Assembly (NCBI GenBank): GCA_041487535.1
Contig: JBGPNM010000036.1
Location: 1 to 12,178 of the forward strand
Direction: 5' to 3'
Length of the DNA stretch: 12,178 nucleotides
From: JANWHZ01 sp041487535
Lineage (GTDB): Bacteria > Patescibacteriota > Saccharimonadia > Saccharimonadales > UBA4665
Positions 5,092-12,091 of the stretch are shown piece after piece. The number at the start of each line of letters is the position of its first letter. Within the stretch, counting starts at the first letter, position 1. The notes below the pieces were generated by a model. That model saw only the letters and a program-made list of their open reading frames with translations, made no database searches and had not been told where the DNA came from. A program made the translations under genes and the position numbers.

Positions 5092-6915
5092 ATGAGTTCT
5101 GACTATCGTACCCGAACCCCAAATTCCCCGACGCCTGACGGCGGCAGTGCTGGTGTGCGTTCCGCGACCCGTGTGCAAATAATCTACGGCATGTTGCTGG
5201 CGATAATCGCGCTCTTTGGGCTCAGATTGTTTTATGTGCAGGTTATTCACTACAATTATTACAAAGATGCCGCTCTGAGTGACCAGTTGCGGCAATACCT
5301 GATTCCGGCGGCGCGGGGTATCATCAAGGCGCACGATGGCAGCACGGTCGTGCCGATTGTGTTGAATCAGGAGTTGTATACGCTCTATGCCGACCCGGTG
5401 TATATCAAACATCCCGATGACGTGGCGGATAAACTGGCGGCGATTATCGGCGGGGATGCGGCGACGTATGCCAGGGCGATGCGGACCGTCGATACACGCT
5501 ACGTGGTCCTGGCACGCAAGCTCAGCGAAGGCCAGAGCAAGCAGCTGCTGGCGCTGAAAGTTCCCGGCGTCGGTACGCAAGGGCAGGACTACCGTACCTA
5601 TCCGCAAGGCGATTTGGCGGCGCAGGTGCTCGGGTTCGTGGATAACGACGGCAACGGCCAGTACGGTTTGGAGCAGGCGTTGAACGACAAGCTGCAAGGC
5701 ACACCGGGGCAGGTGAAGGCGGTGACTGATGTATACGGCGTGCCGCTCGCTGCAACGAAAGGCAACACCGAGACGGCGCCCGTGGACGGCAACGATATCG
5801 TAACGACCCTTGACCTGCCTATGCAGGCGCATATGGAGCAGATTCTAGCCAGCGAATACCATAAAACGCGTTCGCACGGCCTGAGTGCCGTCGTTATGGA
5901 TCCGAATACGGGGCAGATCAAAGCCATGGCGAATTACCCGACGTACGACCCGGCCAACTATCAGAAAGTCACGGATCAGAGCTATTACCAAAACGCGGCG
6001 GCCAGTAACGCCATTGAGCCAGGTTCGACAATGAAGGCGCTCACCACGGCAGCGGCGCTTGACCAAGGTGTGGTCGGGCTCGGCACGAGCTTCTATGACC
6101 CGGCACATTGGGTGGTAGACGGCTTTACTATCAGGGATATTGAACAAGACGGTGGCGCCCGCCAGCAGAATATCGCCAGTATTCTGTCCTTGTCGCTCAA
6201 CACCGGGGCGACATGGCTCCTGATGCAGATGAGCCACCAGGGCGGGACAGATATAAATGGACACGGTATAGGTGCATGGCATGACTATATGGTGAACCAT
6301 TTCCGGTTGGGCAAGGCGACCAATATTGAGCAGGGGTACGAGTCGGTGGGCTATGTGCCGCCGGCTAATACGTCGGATCCGGCGATCGACTTACAATACG
6401 CCAATACGGCCTTCGGCCAAGGCGTGCAGGTGACGGCGCTGCAAATGGCCGCTGCACTTTCGAGCGTCATTAACGGCGGTACATACTACCAGCCGACGCT
6501 CATCGACCAGCTCGTCCGTGCCGACGGCAAGGTGACGTATAACCAGCCGAAAATGATTGGCAGCCGTGTTGTTAGGAGCAGTACCGGCAGCGAGCTGATT
6601 CCGCTTATGGAAGGTGTGGTCAAACATTACCTATATGGCGGTTTCGGGTATATGTCGTTTCCGTCCGACTACATTGTTGGTGGCAAAACCGGCACGGCGC
6701 AAATCGCTAAACCGACCGGCGGTTACTATGACCATCTGTTTAACGGTACGTATCTTGGGTTCGTGGGCGGCGATAAGCCCCAGTATGTCATTGCCGTGTT
6801 TAATATCGAGCCGGATGTCGCCGGCTATGCGGGTTCGAGTGCTGGTCAGCCTGTCTTTGCTGACCTAGCCCACATGCTTATCAATGACTCATTCGTAACC
6901 CCGAAAAGTCGCTAG
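5092..6915 (+). CDS. ftsI: Class B penicillin-binding protein (FtsI/PBP3-type transpeptidase)
   Basis: The 607-residue protein crosslinks septal peptidoglycan. After a short cytoplasmic tail it has one membrane segment (about 28-48, RVQIIYGMLLAIIALFGLRL), then the PBP dimerisation region with AARGIIKAHDGS. The transpeptidase domain shows all three active-site motifs: SxxK at S312-T-M-K315 (EPGSTMK), SxN at S368-L-N370 and KTG at K532-T-G534 (GGKTGTAQ). The length is normal and no PASTA domains follow. Its position after ftsL and before mraY/ftsW identifies it as the divisome enzyme rather than an elongation PBP2. It should act with FtsW. No clear SD precedes ATG 5092; a downstream start within the first 25 codons is possible but would not affect the domains. 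Confidence 0.95.
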   Translation: MSSDYRTRTPNSPTPDGGSAGVRSATRVQIIYGMLLAIIALFGLRLFYVQVIHYNYYKDAALSDQLRQYLIPAARGIIKAHDGSTVVPIVLNQELYTLYADPVYIKHPDDVADKLAAIIGGDAATYARAMRTVDTRYVVLARKLSEGQSKQLLALKVPGVGTQGQDYRTYPQGDLAAQVLGFVDNDGNGQYGLEQALNDKLQGTPGQVKAVTDVYGVPLAATKGNTETAPVDGNDIVTTLDLPMQAHMEQILASEYHKTRSHGLSAVVMDPNTGQIKAMANYPTYDPANYQKVTDQSYYQNAAASNAIEPGSTMKALTTAAALDQGVVGLGTSFYDPAHWVVDGFTIRDIEQDGGARQQNIASILSLSLNTGATWLLMQMSHQGGTDINGHGIGAWHDYMVNHFRLGKATNIEQGYESVGYVPPANTSDPAIDLQYANTAFGQGVQVTALQMAAALSSVINGGTYYQPTLIDQLVRADGKVTYNQPKMIGSRVVRSSTGSELIPLMEGVVKHYLYGGFGYMSFPSDYIVGGKTGTAQIAKPTGGYYDHLFNGTYLGFVGGDKPQYVIAVFNIEPDVAGYAGSSAGQPVFADLAHMLINDSFVTPKSR

Positions 6916-6921
6916 AGTGTG

Positions 6922-6927
6922 TATAAT
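6922..6927 (+). promoter_or_regulatory. Consensus -10 hexamer upstream of mraY
   Basis: A perfect TATAAT lies 7 nt after the ftsI stop, preceded by TGTG, giving a near extended -10. No good -35 was found at the right distance. It may be an internal promoter for mraY-ftsW-murG-ftsQ. Confidence 0.4.
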
Positions 6928-6952
6928 AGGTGATAAGGAACGAAGAGAAACA

Positions 6953-6973
6953 ATGGCCAACGCGTTATTATGA
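6953..6973 (+). CDS. Six-codon upstream ORF coupled to mraY
   Basis: ATG 6953 starts the peptide MANALL, whose TGA (6971-6973) overlaps the mraY ATG (6970-6972) as ATGA. GAAGAG (6942-6947) is correctly placed as its SD, while mraY itself has no SD at normal distance. Translation of this mini-ORF could deliver ribosomes to mraY by termination-reinitiation. It may be chance. Confidence 0.3.
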   Translation: MANALL

Positions 6974-8013
6974 CTGGCAATATACTGCATATAACTATAT
7001 CCGTTAATAATTTGCTGCACGTACTCGTGCTGGGGTTCTTCAGCCTTATTCTGAGTACGATTCTGACGCCCATCTATACGACGCTGGCATACCGTTATAA
7101 GTGGTGGAAGCAGTTGCGCTCGGAAGCATGGAACGGTCAAGTGGCTTCGGTCTACAAGAGTCTCCACGCCGAAAAGCATAAGCGTAACATCCCAACCATG
7201 GCAGGGCTTATCTTTGTGGCCTCTATCGCAATCGTCACGCTGGTAGCTAATCTGAGCCGGTCGCAAACATGGCTGCCGCTGGCTGGCTTGCTGGCATCTG
7301 GCGCCGTCGGCTTGCTCGACGACGTGATGAATATCCGTGGGTCAAGCAGCATTGCGGGCATGCGGGCTAAGACTAAATTTGCTTTGCATAGTCTGGTCGC
7401 CCTCATTGGCGGCTGGTGGTTCTACGCGAAGCTCGGTCTAACACACGTGTATATACCGGGGTTTCACGAAGTATATCTAGGCATCCTGATAATCGTGCTG
7501 TTCTGGTTCGTGGTTATTGCGACGGCGAATTCGGTGAATATTACGGACGGGCTCGACGGGCTGGCCGGCGGCCTTCTGATAAGCTCGTTTATGGCGTACG
7601 CGATCATCTGTGGCTTAGAAGGCGACTTCGGACTGGCTGCGTTCTGTATGACCGTCGTGGGAGCACTGTTGAGCTATACCTGGTTCAATATCTTTCCGGC
7701 GCGCTTTTTTATGGGTGATGTCGGCGCCTTCGCGCTCGGCACGGCGCTCGGGGTCATTGCGATGCAGACGAATACCGTCTACGTGCTGCCGGTTATTGGC
7801 TTGGTCTACATGGTTGAGACCGGCTCAGTGATTATCAACCGGCTGTCGCGAGCCTTGCGCCATGGCAAGAAAGTGTTTCTATCGTCACCCATACATCACC
7901 ACTTCGAAGCTATCGGCTGGCCGGAAACCAAAGTGACGATGCGGTTTTGGATTGTGGGCCAGGTAGCGAGTGTCTTGGGGCTTATCCTGTTCCTAGTCGG
8001 AAAGTACACCTAA
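6970..8013 (+). CDS. mraY: Phospho-N-acetylmuramoyl-pentapeptide-transferase MraY
   Basis: MraY is an integral membrane enzyme that transfers phospho-MurNAc-pentapeptide from UDP to undecaprenyl phosphate, making lipid I. The 347-residue, roughly ten-helix protein has the expected catalytic landmarks: EKHKRNIPTMAG (68-79), the Asp pair in GLLDD (D117-D118), NSVNITDGLDGLAGG (187-201, D193), FMGDVGAFALG (248-258, D250) and SPIHHHFE (306-313). The first motif departs from the common GTPTMGG (here NIPTMAG), and FMGDVGA replaces FMGDVGS; all acidic and histidine residues are kept. The start overlaps the stop of a six-codon ORF. It is 9 nt upstream of ftsW. A WecA-type relative is less likely given the HHHFE motif and the dcw context. 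Confidence 0.95.
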   Translation: MTGNILHITISVNNLLHVLVLGFFSLILSTILTPIYTTLAYRYKWWKQLRSEAWNGQVASVYKSLHAEKHKRNIPTMAGLIFVASIAIVTLVANLSRSQTWLPLAGLLASGAVGLLDDVMNIRGSSSIAGMRAKTKFALHSLVALIGGWWFYAKLGLTHVYIPGFHEVYLGILIIVLFWFVVIATANSVNITDGLDGLAGGLLISSFMAYAIICGLEGDFGLAAFCMTVVGALLSYTWFNIFPARFFMGDVGAFALGTALGVIAMQTNTVYVLPVIGLVYMVETGSVIINRLSRALRHGKKVFLSSPIHHHFEAIGWPETKVTMRFWIVGQVASVLGLILFLVGKYT

Positions 8014-8022
8014 AGAGGCATC

Positions 8023-9297
8023 ATGCCCCCGAGGTCTGCATACCAAAGCAGGACGCCGCGGTCATCATGGCTCCGTCCGGCTTCTGGCACCTTGTCGCTG
8101 GGCCGGCGCCATCGTCCCGATTATTGGCTGTTGGTGGCAGCCGTCATTTTGCTTGCGGTGGGTCTGATCGTCATTTTTTCTATTAGTCCGGCACTGAGCG
8201 CAGTCGCGCACGTCAGCAGCAGTTATTACACCGTCAAGCAGCTGATGGCGATTGGCTTGGGCCTGGTAGCGTTGGTGGTGACGTCCCAGGTGCCGCTTGA
8301 CAAGTGGCGGCAGTTTGCCAAGCCGCTGCTTATCCTGGCTGCGGTTGTGACGAGCGTAGCAATTATTATGCCCGTGAACCCGAGTTATCCCGCTCACCGC
8401 TGGGTACGCCTGGGGGGACTGTCGGTCCAGTCGGTAGAACTGCTTAAGTTCGCCGTGCTGATTTGGCTGGCTGGCCTGCTGGCGCACCACATCCAAAATG
8501 GGACGATCAAAAATGTCCAGCTGACGTTAAAGCCTATCGCGATCGCACTGATAGCAATCGGGGTCGTCGTGGCGGGTATCCAAAGCGATTTGGGCTCCAC
8601 CGGTGTCATCGCCATGATTATAGGGTCAATGCTGTTTGTTGCGGGCATGCCGCTCAAACGCCTGGCGATGATTACCGGGATTATTGTAATTGGCTTGGCT
8701 ATATCGGTCATGGCTATTCCGTACCGCCGCGAACGCTTGATGACGTATTTTCACCCTTCGGCCGATTGCCAGACGGCTGGTTACCAGGCGTGCCAGGCGA
8801 TCATCGCCGTCGGTTCGGGCGGGCTGAGCGGTTTGGGCTTGGGCAGTAGCGTGCAAGCCTACGGCTATTTGCCCGAGGCTGCCAATGATTCGATTTTTGC
8901 GATCTATGCCGAGAAGTTCGGCTTTATCGGCGCGGTTGCGCTACTGGGGGTATTCGTAGCATTGTTTGCCCGGCTAAAGCGTATTGCGGAGCGAGCCCCC
9001 GACGACTTTTCGCGCTTGCTTGCAGTGGGTGTCTTTACCTGGCTGAGCGTGCAGTCACTCATCAATATCGGGGCGATGATCCGAGTACTGCCGCTGAAGG
9101 GCATTACGCTGCCGTTTGTCAGCTACGGCGGCACCAGCGTTATATTTGTGCTGGCGGCAATTGGCCTGATGTTCCAGATATCGCACTACACGGACTATAA
9201 TTCGGGCAGGCAACGTAACAGAGGAGAGCATAATGCGGATAGTTCTGACCGGCGGCGGGTCCGGGGGGCATATCACCCCAATATTGGCAGTCGCTAA
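8023..9297 (+). CDS. ftsW: SEDS peptidoglycan glycosyltransferase FtsW
   Basis: FtsW polymerises lipid II into septal glycan together with FtsI. The 424-residue protein has a basic N-terminus and about ten membrane helices. SEDS landmarks include AHRWVRLGGLSVQSVELLKF (124-143), QSDLGSTG (187-194), the large extracellular loop ending in LPEAANDSIFAIYAEKFGFI (283-302), whose D289 aligns with the conserved catalytic Asp region, and LPLKGITLPFVSYGGTS (356-372). AAAGAGG (8012-8018) lies 4 nt before ATG 8023 and overlaps the mraY stop. The last 22 codons overlap murG in another frame; this tail (about 403-424, NADSSDRRRVRGAYHPNIGS) is hydrophilic and probably dispensable. RodA is an alternative family member, but the position between mraY and murG favours FtsW. 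Confidence 0.93.
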   Translation: MPPRSAYQSRTPRSSWLRPASGTLSLGRRHRPDYWLLVAAVILLAVGLIVIFSISPALSAVAHVSSSYYTVKQLMAIGLGLVALVVTSQVPLDKWRQFAKPLLILAAVVTSVAIIMPVNPSYPAHRWVRLGGLSVQSVELLKFAVLIWLAGLLAHHIQNGTIKNVQLTLKPIAIALIAIGVVVAGIQSDLGSTGVIAMIIGSMLFVAGMPLKRLAMITGIIVIGLAISVMAIPYRRERLMTYFHPSADCQTAGYQACQAIIAVGSGGLSGLGLGSSVQAYGYLPEAANDSIFAIYAEKFGFIGAVALLGVFVALFARLKRIAERAPDDFSRLLAVGVFTWLSVQSLINIGAMIRVLPLKGITLPFVSYGGTSVIFVLAAIGLMFQISHYTDYNSGRQRNRGEHNADSSDRRRVRGAYHPNIGSR

Positions 9298-10399
9298 CGA
9301 GCTGAAGAAACTCCTTCCCGATGCGCGCATCATATATATCGGCCAGAAGGGCGATCGCCTGGCAGATATTCCCGCAGCGCATCCGGCAATAGACGAGACC
9401 TATGCGGTGTGGGCCGGGAAGTTTCGCCGTTACCACGGGGAAGGCTGGCGGCAGGTGTTTGATGTACCGACCCAAGGCAAGAATATCCGTGACGCCTTCC
9501 GGGTGCTTGCCGGCTTGTGGCAGAGTTTCTGGCTGCTGCGCAGGTTGAAACCCCAGGTAATCTTCACCAGGGGAGGGTTCGTCAGCGTGCCGGTTGCCCT
9601 TGGTGGCAAGCTGAACGGTGTACCGTTCATTACTCACGATTCGGACAGTACCCCGAGTCTGGCAAACCGCATCATCGCGCCCTGGGCAGCGTTGCATGCC
9701 GTGGCGCTGCCGGCGGAGTTGTACCCGTACCCGCCTGCAAAAACCATCATGGTAGGTGTGCCTGTAGACGGGTCGTATGTGCCTATAACGTCAAAATTAC
9801 AACACGAATACCGGCAGGAGCTCGGCTTGGGCCACTACCAGCGTATGCTGCTAGTTACCGGCGGCGGTAATGGCGCCGCGCAGCTAAACGACGTGGTTTT
9901 AAAAAATGCGTCTATGCTATTGCGGCAACACCAGGGGTTGATAATCGTGCATCTTGCCGGAAGAGCGCTTTCGGAGGTCACCGACCGCGCCTATGACCAG
10001 CTCGGGTTAGGTGCTGACCGCGGACGGGTGATTGTCAAAGGCTTCGTGACCGACCTGTACCGTTATAGCGCCGCCGCTGACGTTATAATCGCCCGCGGCG
10101 GGGCAACCGGGCTTGCTGAGTTTGCCCTGCAGGGTAAAGCCTGTGTCATTGTTCCCGCCAAACAACTGCTCTGGCAATCGCACCATGCCCATGTCCTGGC
10201 GGAACGAAACGCTATTATCTGCTTGACCGAAGCAGAAGCCGAGCATGATGGGCGGCTGGGTCGGGTCGTAAGCGAGCTGCTGGGCGACGACGCTCAGCAG
10301 CGTCAGCTGGGCGAGGCTTTGTCGCACTTTGCCCGTCCCGATGCAGCGCGGCGCCTGGCGATGGTATTATTAGAGCAGGCATGTGCAGAAAACGCCTAG
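9233..10399 (+). CDS. murG: UDP-GlcNAc:lipid I GlcNAc-transferase MurG
   Basis: MurG adds GlcNAc to lipid I on the inner face of the membrane, giving lipid II. The 388-residue GT-B (GT28) protein has the N-terminal GGGSGGH loop (7-13), the membrane-side RGGFVSVPVALGG region (113-125), the linker GVPVDGSYV, the second glycine loop GGGNGAAQLN (210-219) and the donor-site ARGGATGLAEF (287-297, E296). The usual acceptor segment HEQN-x-x-x-G is THDSDSTPSLANR (134-146) here, a divergent form I associate with Saccharibacteria-type MurG. It is about 30 residues longer than E. coli MurG. GAGGAG (9221-9226) lies 6 nt before ATG 9233, inside ftsW; the two genes overlap by 65 nt, so translation is coupled. 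Confidence 0.93.
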   Translation: MRIVLTGGGSGGHITPILAVANELKKLLPDARIIYIGQKGDRLADIPAAHPAIDETYAVWAGKFRRYHGEGWRQVFDVPTQGKNIRDAFRVLAGLWQSFWLLRRLKPQVIFTRGGFVSVPVALGGKLNGVPFITHDSDSTPSLANRIIAPWAALHAVALPAELYPYPPAKTIMVGVPVDGSYVPITSKLQHEYRQELGLGHYQRMLLVTGGGNGAAQLNDVVLKNASMLLRQHQGLIIVHLAGRALSEVTDRAYDQLGLGADRGRVIVKGFVTDLYRYSAAADVIIARGGATGLAEFALQGKACVIVPAKQLLWQSHHAHVLAERNAIICLTEAEAEHDGRLGRVVSELLGDDAQQRQLGEALSHFARPDAARRLAMVLLEQACAENA

Positions 10400-10408
10400 C
10401 GTTTTGCA
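10384..10408 (+). other. Hairpin enclosing the murG stop codon
   Basis: AAAACGC (10389-10395) pairs exactly with GCGTTTT (10399-10405) around CTA. TGC (10384-10386) with GCA (10406-10408) extends it past a 2-nt bulge. The loop holds the first two bases of the murG TAG stop. The T-run is in the 3' arm, so termination is unlikely; a translation-sensitive structure between murG and ftsQ is possible. Confidence 0.4.
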
Positions 10409-10443
10409 TAGAAGTCTCTAACCAAAATCAAACAGCATAGCTC

Positions 10444-11373
10444 ATGAAGTTACCATTTCAGAAAAAACTGCAACCCACCGAACGCAGGCGCACGACGAAC
10501 GAAGGCCGTGCGCCGATATATGCGTACTATGCGCGAAGATCGCAGGAGCCGGGCGCTGTCGGCCGGCAGCTCTTCCGGCCTCCAGTGCTTACCGCCGATC
10601 AGGCATCCCGCGCTATCCGCTATTCAGCACGGCGTTTTGGCATGATTGCGGTGCTGCTGGCGGTGCTCGTTGGTCTGCTGAACGCGCTTGCGGTATCTGC
10701 CGATGCGAGGGTACTGCCGCTCGATTCCGGCGAACGTACCTTTTTACGCGACCGTACCGTTTACCAGCAGGCTGCCCGCGGTTTGTTTGCCGGCACGGTC
10801 ATGAACCGGACTAAGCTAACCATCAACACAGCCGCCGTCAGCGCGGCGCTGGAACGCCAGTTTCCGGAGCTGGCAACAGTGACAATCAAACTGCCGCTTA
10901 TCGACCACCGGCCGATTGTCTACATCCAACCGGCTACACCGGCGCTTGTGCTCATCACTACCCAGGGCAGCTCGTACATCGTGGATGATCGTGGCCGCGT
11001 GCTGGCCAATACCAGAGATGTTGCCTATAACGCTCCGCATTTGCCCAACGTTAAGGATAACAGCGGCACCGCCGTGAGTACTGGCCGACAGGCACTGCCG
11101 ACAGGCACTGTATCGTTCTTGCAGGCAGTTCTGTTCCAGCTCGAGCGTAAGCAGTTAAACGTCTCGACATTCGTTTTGCCGGCTGGCAAAAGCGAGTTGG
11201 ACGCCTACCTGTATGGGCAATCCTATTTCATTAAATTCAACCTGGCCGATAGCGATACTGCCCAGCAGCAGGCGGGCACGTTTTTAGCCGTGCGGCACCA
11301 CCTGCAAGAGCAGGGGACGGCGCCGGTACAGTATATTGATGTGCGCGTAGACGGCAGGGCGTACTACAAGTAG
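10444..11373 (+). CDS. ftsQ: FtsQ/DivIB-type cell division protein
   Basis: This 309-residue bitopic membrane protein has a basic cytoplasmic N-terminus of about 65 residues and one membrane helix (about 66-84, GMIAVLLAVLVGLLNALAV). An extracellular POTRA-like region follows (about 88-165, including an AVSAALERQFPELATVTIKL strand-helix unit). The C-terminal beta-domain ends in VQYIDVRVDGRAYYK, the characteristic last strand of FtsQ proteins. FtsQ links FtsL/FtsB to the FtsW-FtsI synthase in known divisomes. It is the last recognisable dcw gene here, and its position after murG is canonical. There is no SD before ATG 10444 (the 44-nt gap is A-rich), unlike murG and ftsW. No ftsA or ftsZ is visible in the remaining 800 bases. 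Confidence 0.9.
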   Translation: MKLPFQKKLQPTERRRTTNEGRAPIYAYYARRSQEPGAVGRQLFRPPVLTADQASRAIRYSARRFGMIAVLLAVLVGLLNALAVSADARVLPLDSGERTFLRDRTVYQQAARGLFAGTVMNRTKLTINTAAVSAALERQFPELATVTIKLPLIDHRPIVYIQPATPALVLITTQGSSYIVDDRGRVLANTRDVAYNAPHLPNVKDNSGTAVSTGRQALPTGTVSFLQAVLFQLERKQLNVSTFVLPAGKSELDAYLYGQSYFIKFNLADSDTAQQQAGTFLAVRHHLQEQGTAPVQYIDVRVDGRAYYK

Positions 11374-11395
11374 CCACCGTAAGCTAAGCAGTAAA

Positions 11396-11464
11396 GGGGC
11401 ATGCGGGGGAATCCCTGCAAACGGCGGGGATGAAATCCAAGGCCCCCCGCTGACGCTCTGCCCT
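11396..11464 (+). ncRNA. GC-rich multi-helix element downstream of ftsQ
   Basis: Three nested helices were found. The outer is GGGCA (11397-11401) with TGCCC (11459-11463). The middle is GCGGGGG (11403-11409) with CCCCCGC (11444-11450). The inner is ATCCCTGC (11411-11418) with GCGGGGAT (11424-11431), one G-U, closing an AAACG loop. Asymmetric internal loops lie on the 3' side (11432-11443 and 11451-11458). CCCTCTG (11461-11467) could instead pair with CAGAGGG (11566-11572). It is an isolated GC island in an AT-rich gap. It may be the 3' end of the dcw transcript or a small structured RNA; the strand is uncertain. Confidence 0.4.
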
Positions 11465-11618
11465 CTGTTCGTAATATGTTCAATATGTCTCTGCGCAGCA
11501 GTAAATATGCAAAAAACTATACCAAAATATATAAGTAGGTCATGTCAAATAGTAGGGAAATAGAGCAGAGGGAAAAGGAGAGTATAAAGTGTACTAAAAG
11601 TTACCAAAAAGCAAATAG

Positions 11619-11662
11619 TTTCACGATAAACTGTGGAAAAGTCAAATCGTGAAATATTTCAC
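11619..11662. promoter_or_regulatory. Operator-like TTTCAC palindrome cluster
   Basis: TTTCACGAT (11619-11627) is exactly complementary to ATCGTGAAA (11646-11654). The second copy is also part of a perfect 14-bp palindrome, GTGAAATATTTCAC (11649-11662). So three copies of the TTTCAC half-site lie in 44 bp. This looks more like a protein-binding site than an RNA structure, but no regulator is known. Confidence 0.4.
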
Positions 11663-11667
11663 AGCAC

Positions 11668-11714
11668 TTTGCAAATTAGGTGCATGCAGTATCAAACGGG
11701 CTGTCAGAGCCCGT
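11668..11714 (+). promoter_or_regulatory. Weak promoter followed by a 7-bp hairpin
   Basis: TTTGCA (11668-11673), 16 bp and TATCAA (11690-11695) form a weak promoter-like pair directly after the TTTCAC palindromes. ACGGGCT (11696-11702) pairs exactly with AGCCCGT (11708-11714) around a 5-nt loop at the predicted start. The arrangement could drive a short RNA running to the terminator at 11913-11931. Confidence 0.25.
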
Positions 11715-11868
11715 GAAGCTATGCCAGCGAGTAACGCTAGCAAGTAAAGTCGCATGCCACGCCCAAACAAAGCGGTACGTGTGTAAAGCCTGGCGGTTTT
11801 AAGTCGTAGTGTCGTTCCCCCGCCCGTAGCTAGGGTACAAGTTAACCTCGTATAGTTAGCATAGTAGA

Positions 11869-11892
11869 GTCGTAAAATATACATTGTACGAC
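11869..11892. repeat. Small inverted repeat before the terminator
   Basis: GTCGTA (11869-11874) is exactly complementary to TACGAC (11887-11892) around a 12-nt A/T-rich loop. A TACTT/AAGTA pair follows at about 11893-11903. Confidence 0.3.
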
Positions 11893-11912
11893 ATACTTTA
11901 AGTAAAATATTT

Positions 11913-11931
11913 AGGGCACTTCTGCCCTTTT
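11913..11931 (+). terminator. Rho-independent terminator
   Basis: AGGGCA (11913-11918) pairs exactly with TGCCCT (11923-11928) around CTTC, followed by TTT (TTTT counting the last stem base) and then GT. It is short with a modest U-tract but is the best + strand terminator between ftsQ and the next promoter. It would end the dcw transcript or any RNA made from the gap. Confidence 0.5.
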
Positions 11932-11989
11932 GTCTCACCTAGCTAACTACTTAAAGAACTACAATAAGTCTATGTTACCCTGCTTCGCA

Positions 11990-12021
11990 TTGTCAATACT
12001 TATTCAGCGAATCTCTATAAT
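11990..12021 (+). promoter_or_regulatory. Promoter with consensus -10
   Basis: A perfect TATAAT (12016-12021) is preceded by TTGTCA (11990-11995) at a 20-bp spacing, longer than ideal. The predicted start falls at about 12028, exactly at the first base of a strong hairpin. It lies after the terminator, so it would begin a new transcription unit. Confidence 0.45.
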
Positions 12022-12027
12022 GCTACA

Positions 12028-12055
12028 GTTTATGGTGGTGATAACCACTATAAAC
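12028..12055 (+). other. 12-bp 5'-end hairpin of a new transcript
   Basis: GTTTATGGTGGT (12028-12039) pairs with ACCACTATAAAC (12044-12055) over 12 positions (11 Watson-Crick, one G-U) around a GATA loop. Starting at the inferred +1, it would cap the transcript's 5' end, a known way to protect mRNA from decay. It could also be a DNA operator just downstream of the promoter. Confidence 0.55.
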
Positions 12056-12066
12056 AAATTAAGAAC

Positions 12067-12091
12067 ACTGTCGAAAGGAGATAATGACAGT
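12067..12091 (+). promoter_or_regulatory. Hairpin presenting the Shine-Dalgarno in its loop
   Basis: ACTGTC (12067-12072) pairs exactly with GACAGT (12086-12091). The 13-nt loop contains AAGGAG (12075-12080) and the AT of the ATG at 12084, whose G is the first paired base of the 3' arm. This could modulate initiation. The SD-to-ATG spacing is only 3 nt. Confidence 0.4.

Larger units (their letters stand above)
11374..12083. other. 710-nt gene-free, AT-rich stretch after ftsQ
   Basis: No credible protein gene was found on either strand, and no tRNA, tmRNA or RNase P signature. The base composition is much richer in A/T than the genes to its left, except for a GC-rich element at 11396-11464. 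It contains several separate structural elements listed individually, a terminator near 11913-11931 and a new promoter after it. The sequence AGCAGTAAA occurs at 11387-11395 and again at 11497-11505. Confidence 0.6.

Noticed and set aside
5047..5832. Long open frame of 261 codons on the - strand inside ftsI
   Set aside because: It lies wholly antisense to a well-supported PBP gene; its sequence is low-complexity R/H/Q-rich, as expected from the complement of GC-rich codons, with no motif.
11403..11450. Resemblance to an IS200/IS605 right-end or omega-RNA hairpin (GAATCCC...GGGGAT)
   Set aside because: No tnpB or tnpA remnant lies beside it; the adjacent upstream sequence is intact ftsQ. The likeness is only a GC-rich stem flanked by GAATCC/GAAATCC.
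11387..11505. AGCAGTAAA direct repeats as target-site duplication of a small transposon
   Set aside because: No matching terminal inverted repeats lie just inside the two copies, so a MITE is not supported; the repeat alone is kept only as a comment.
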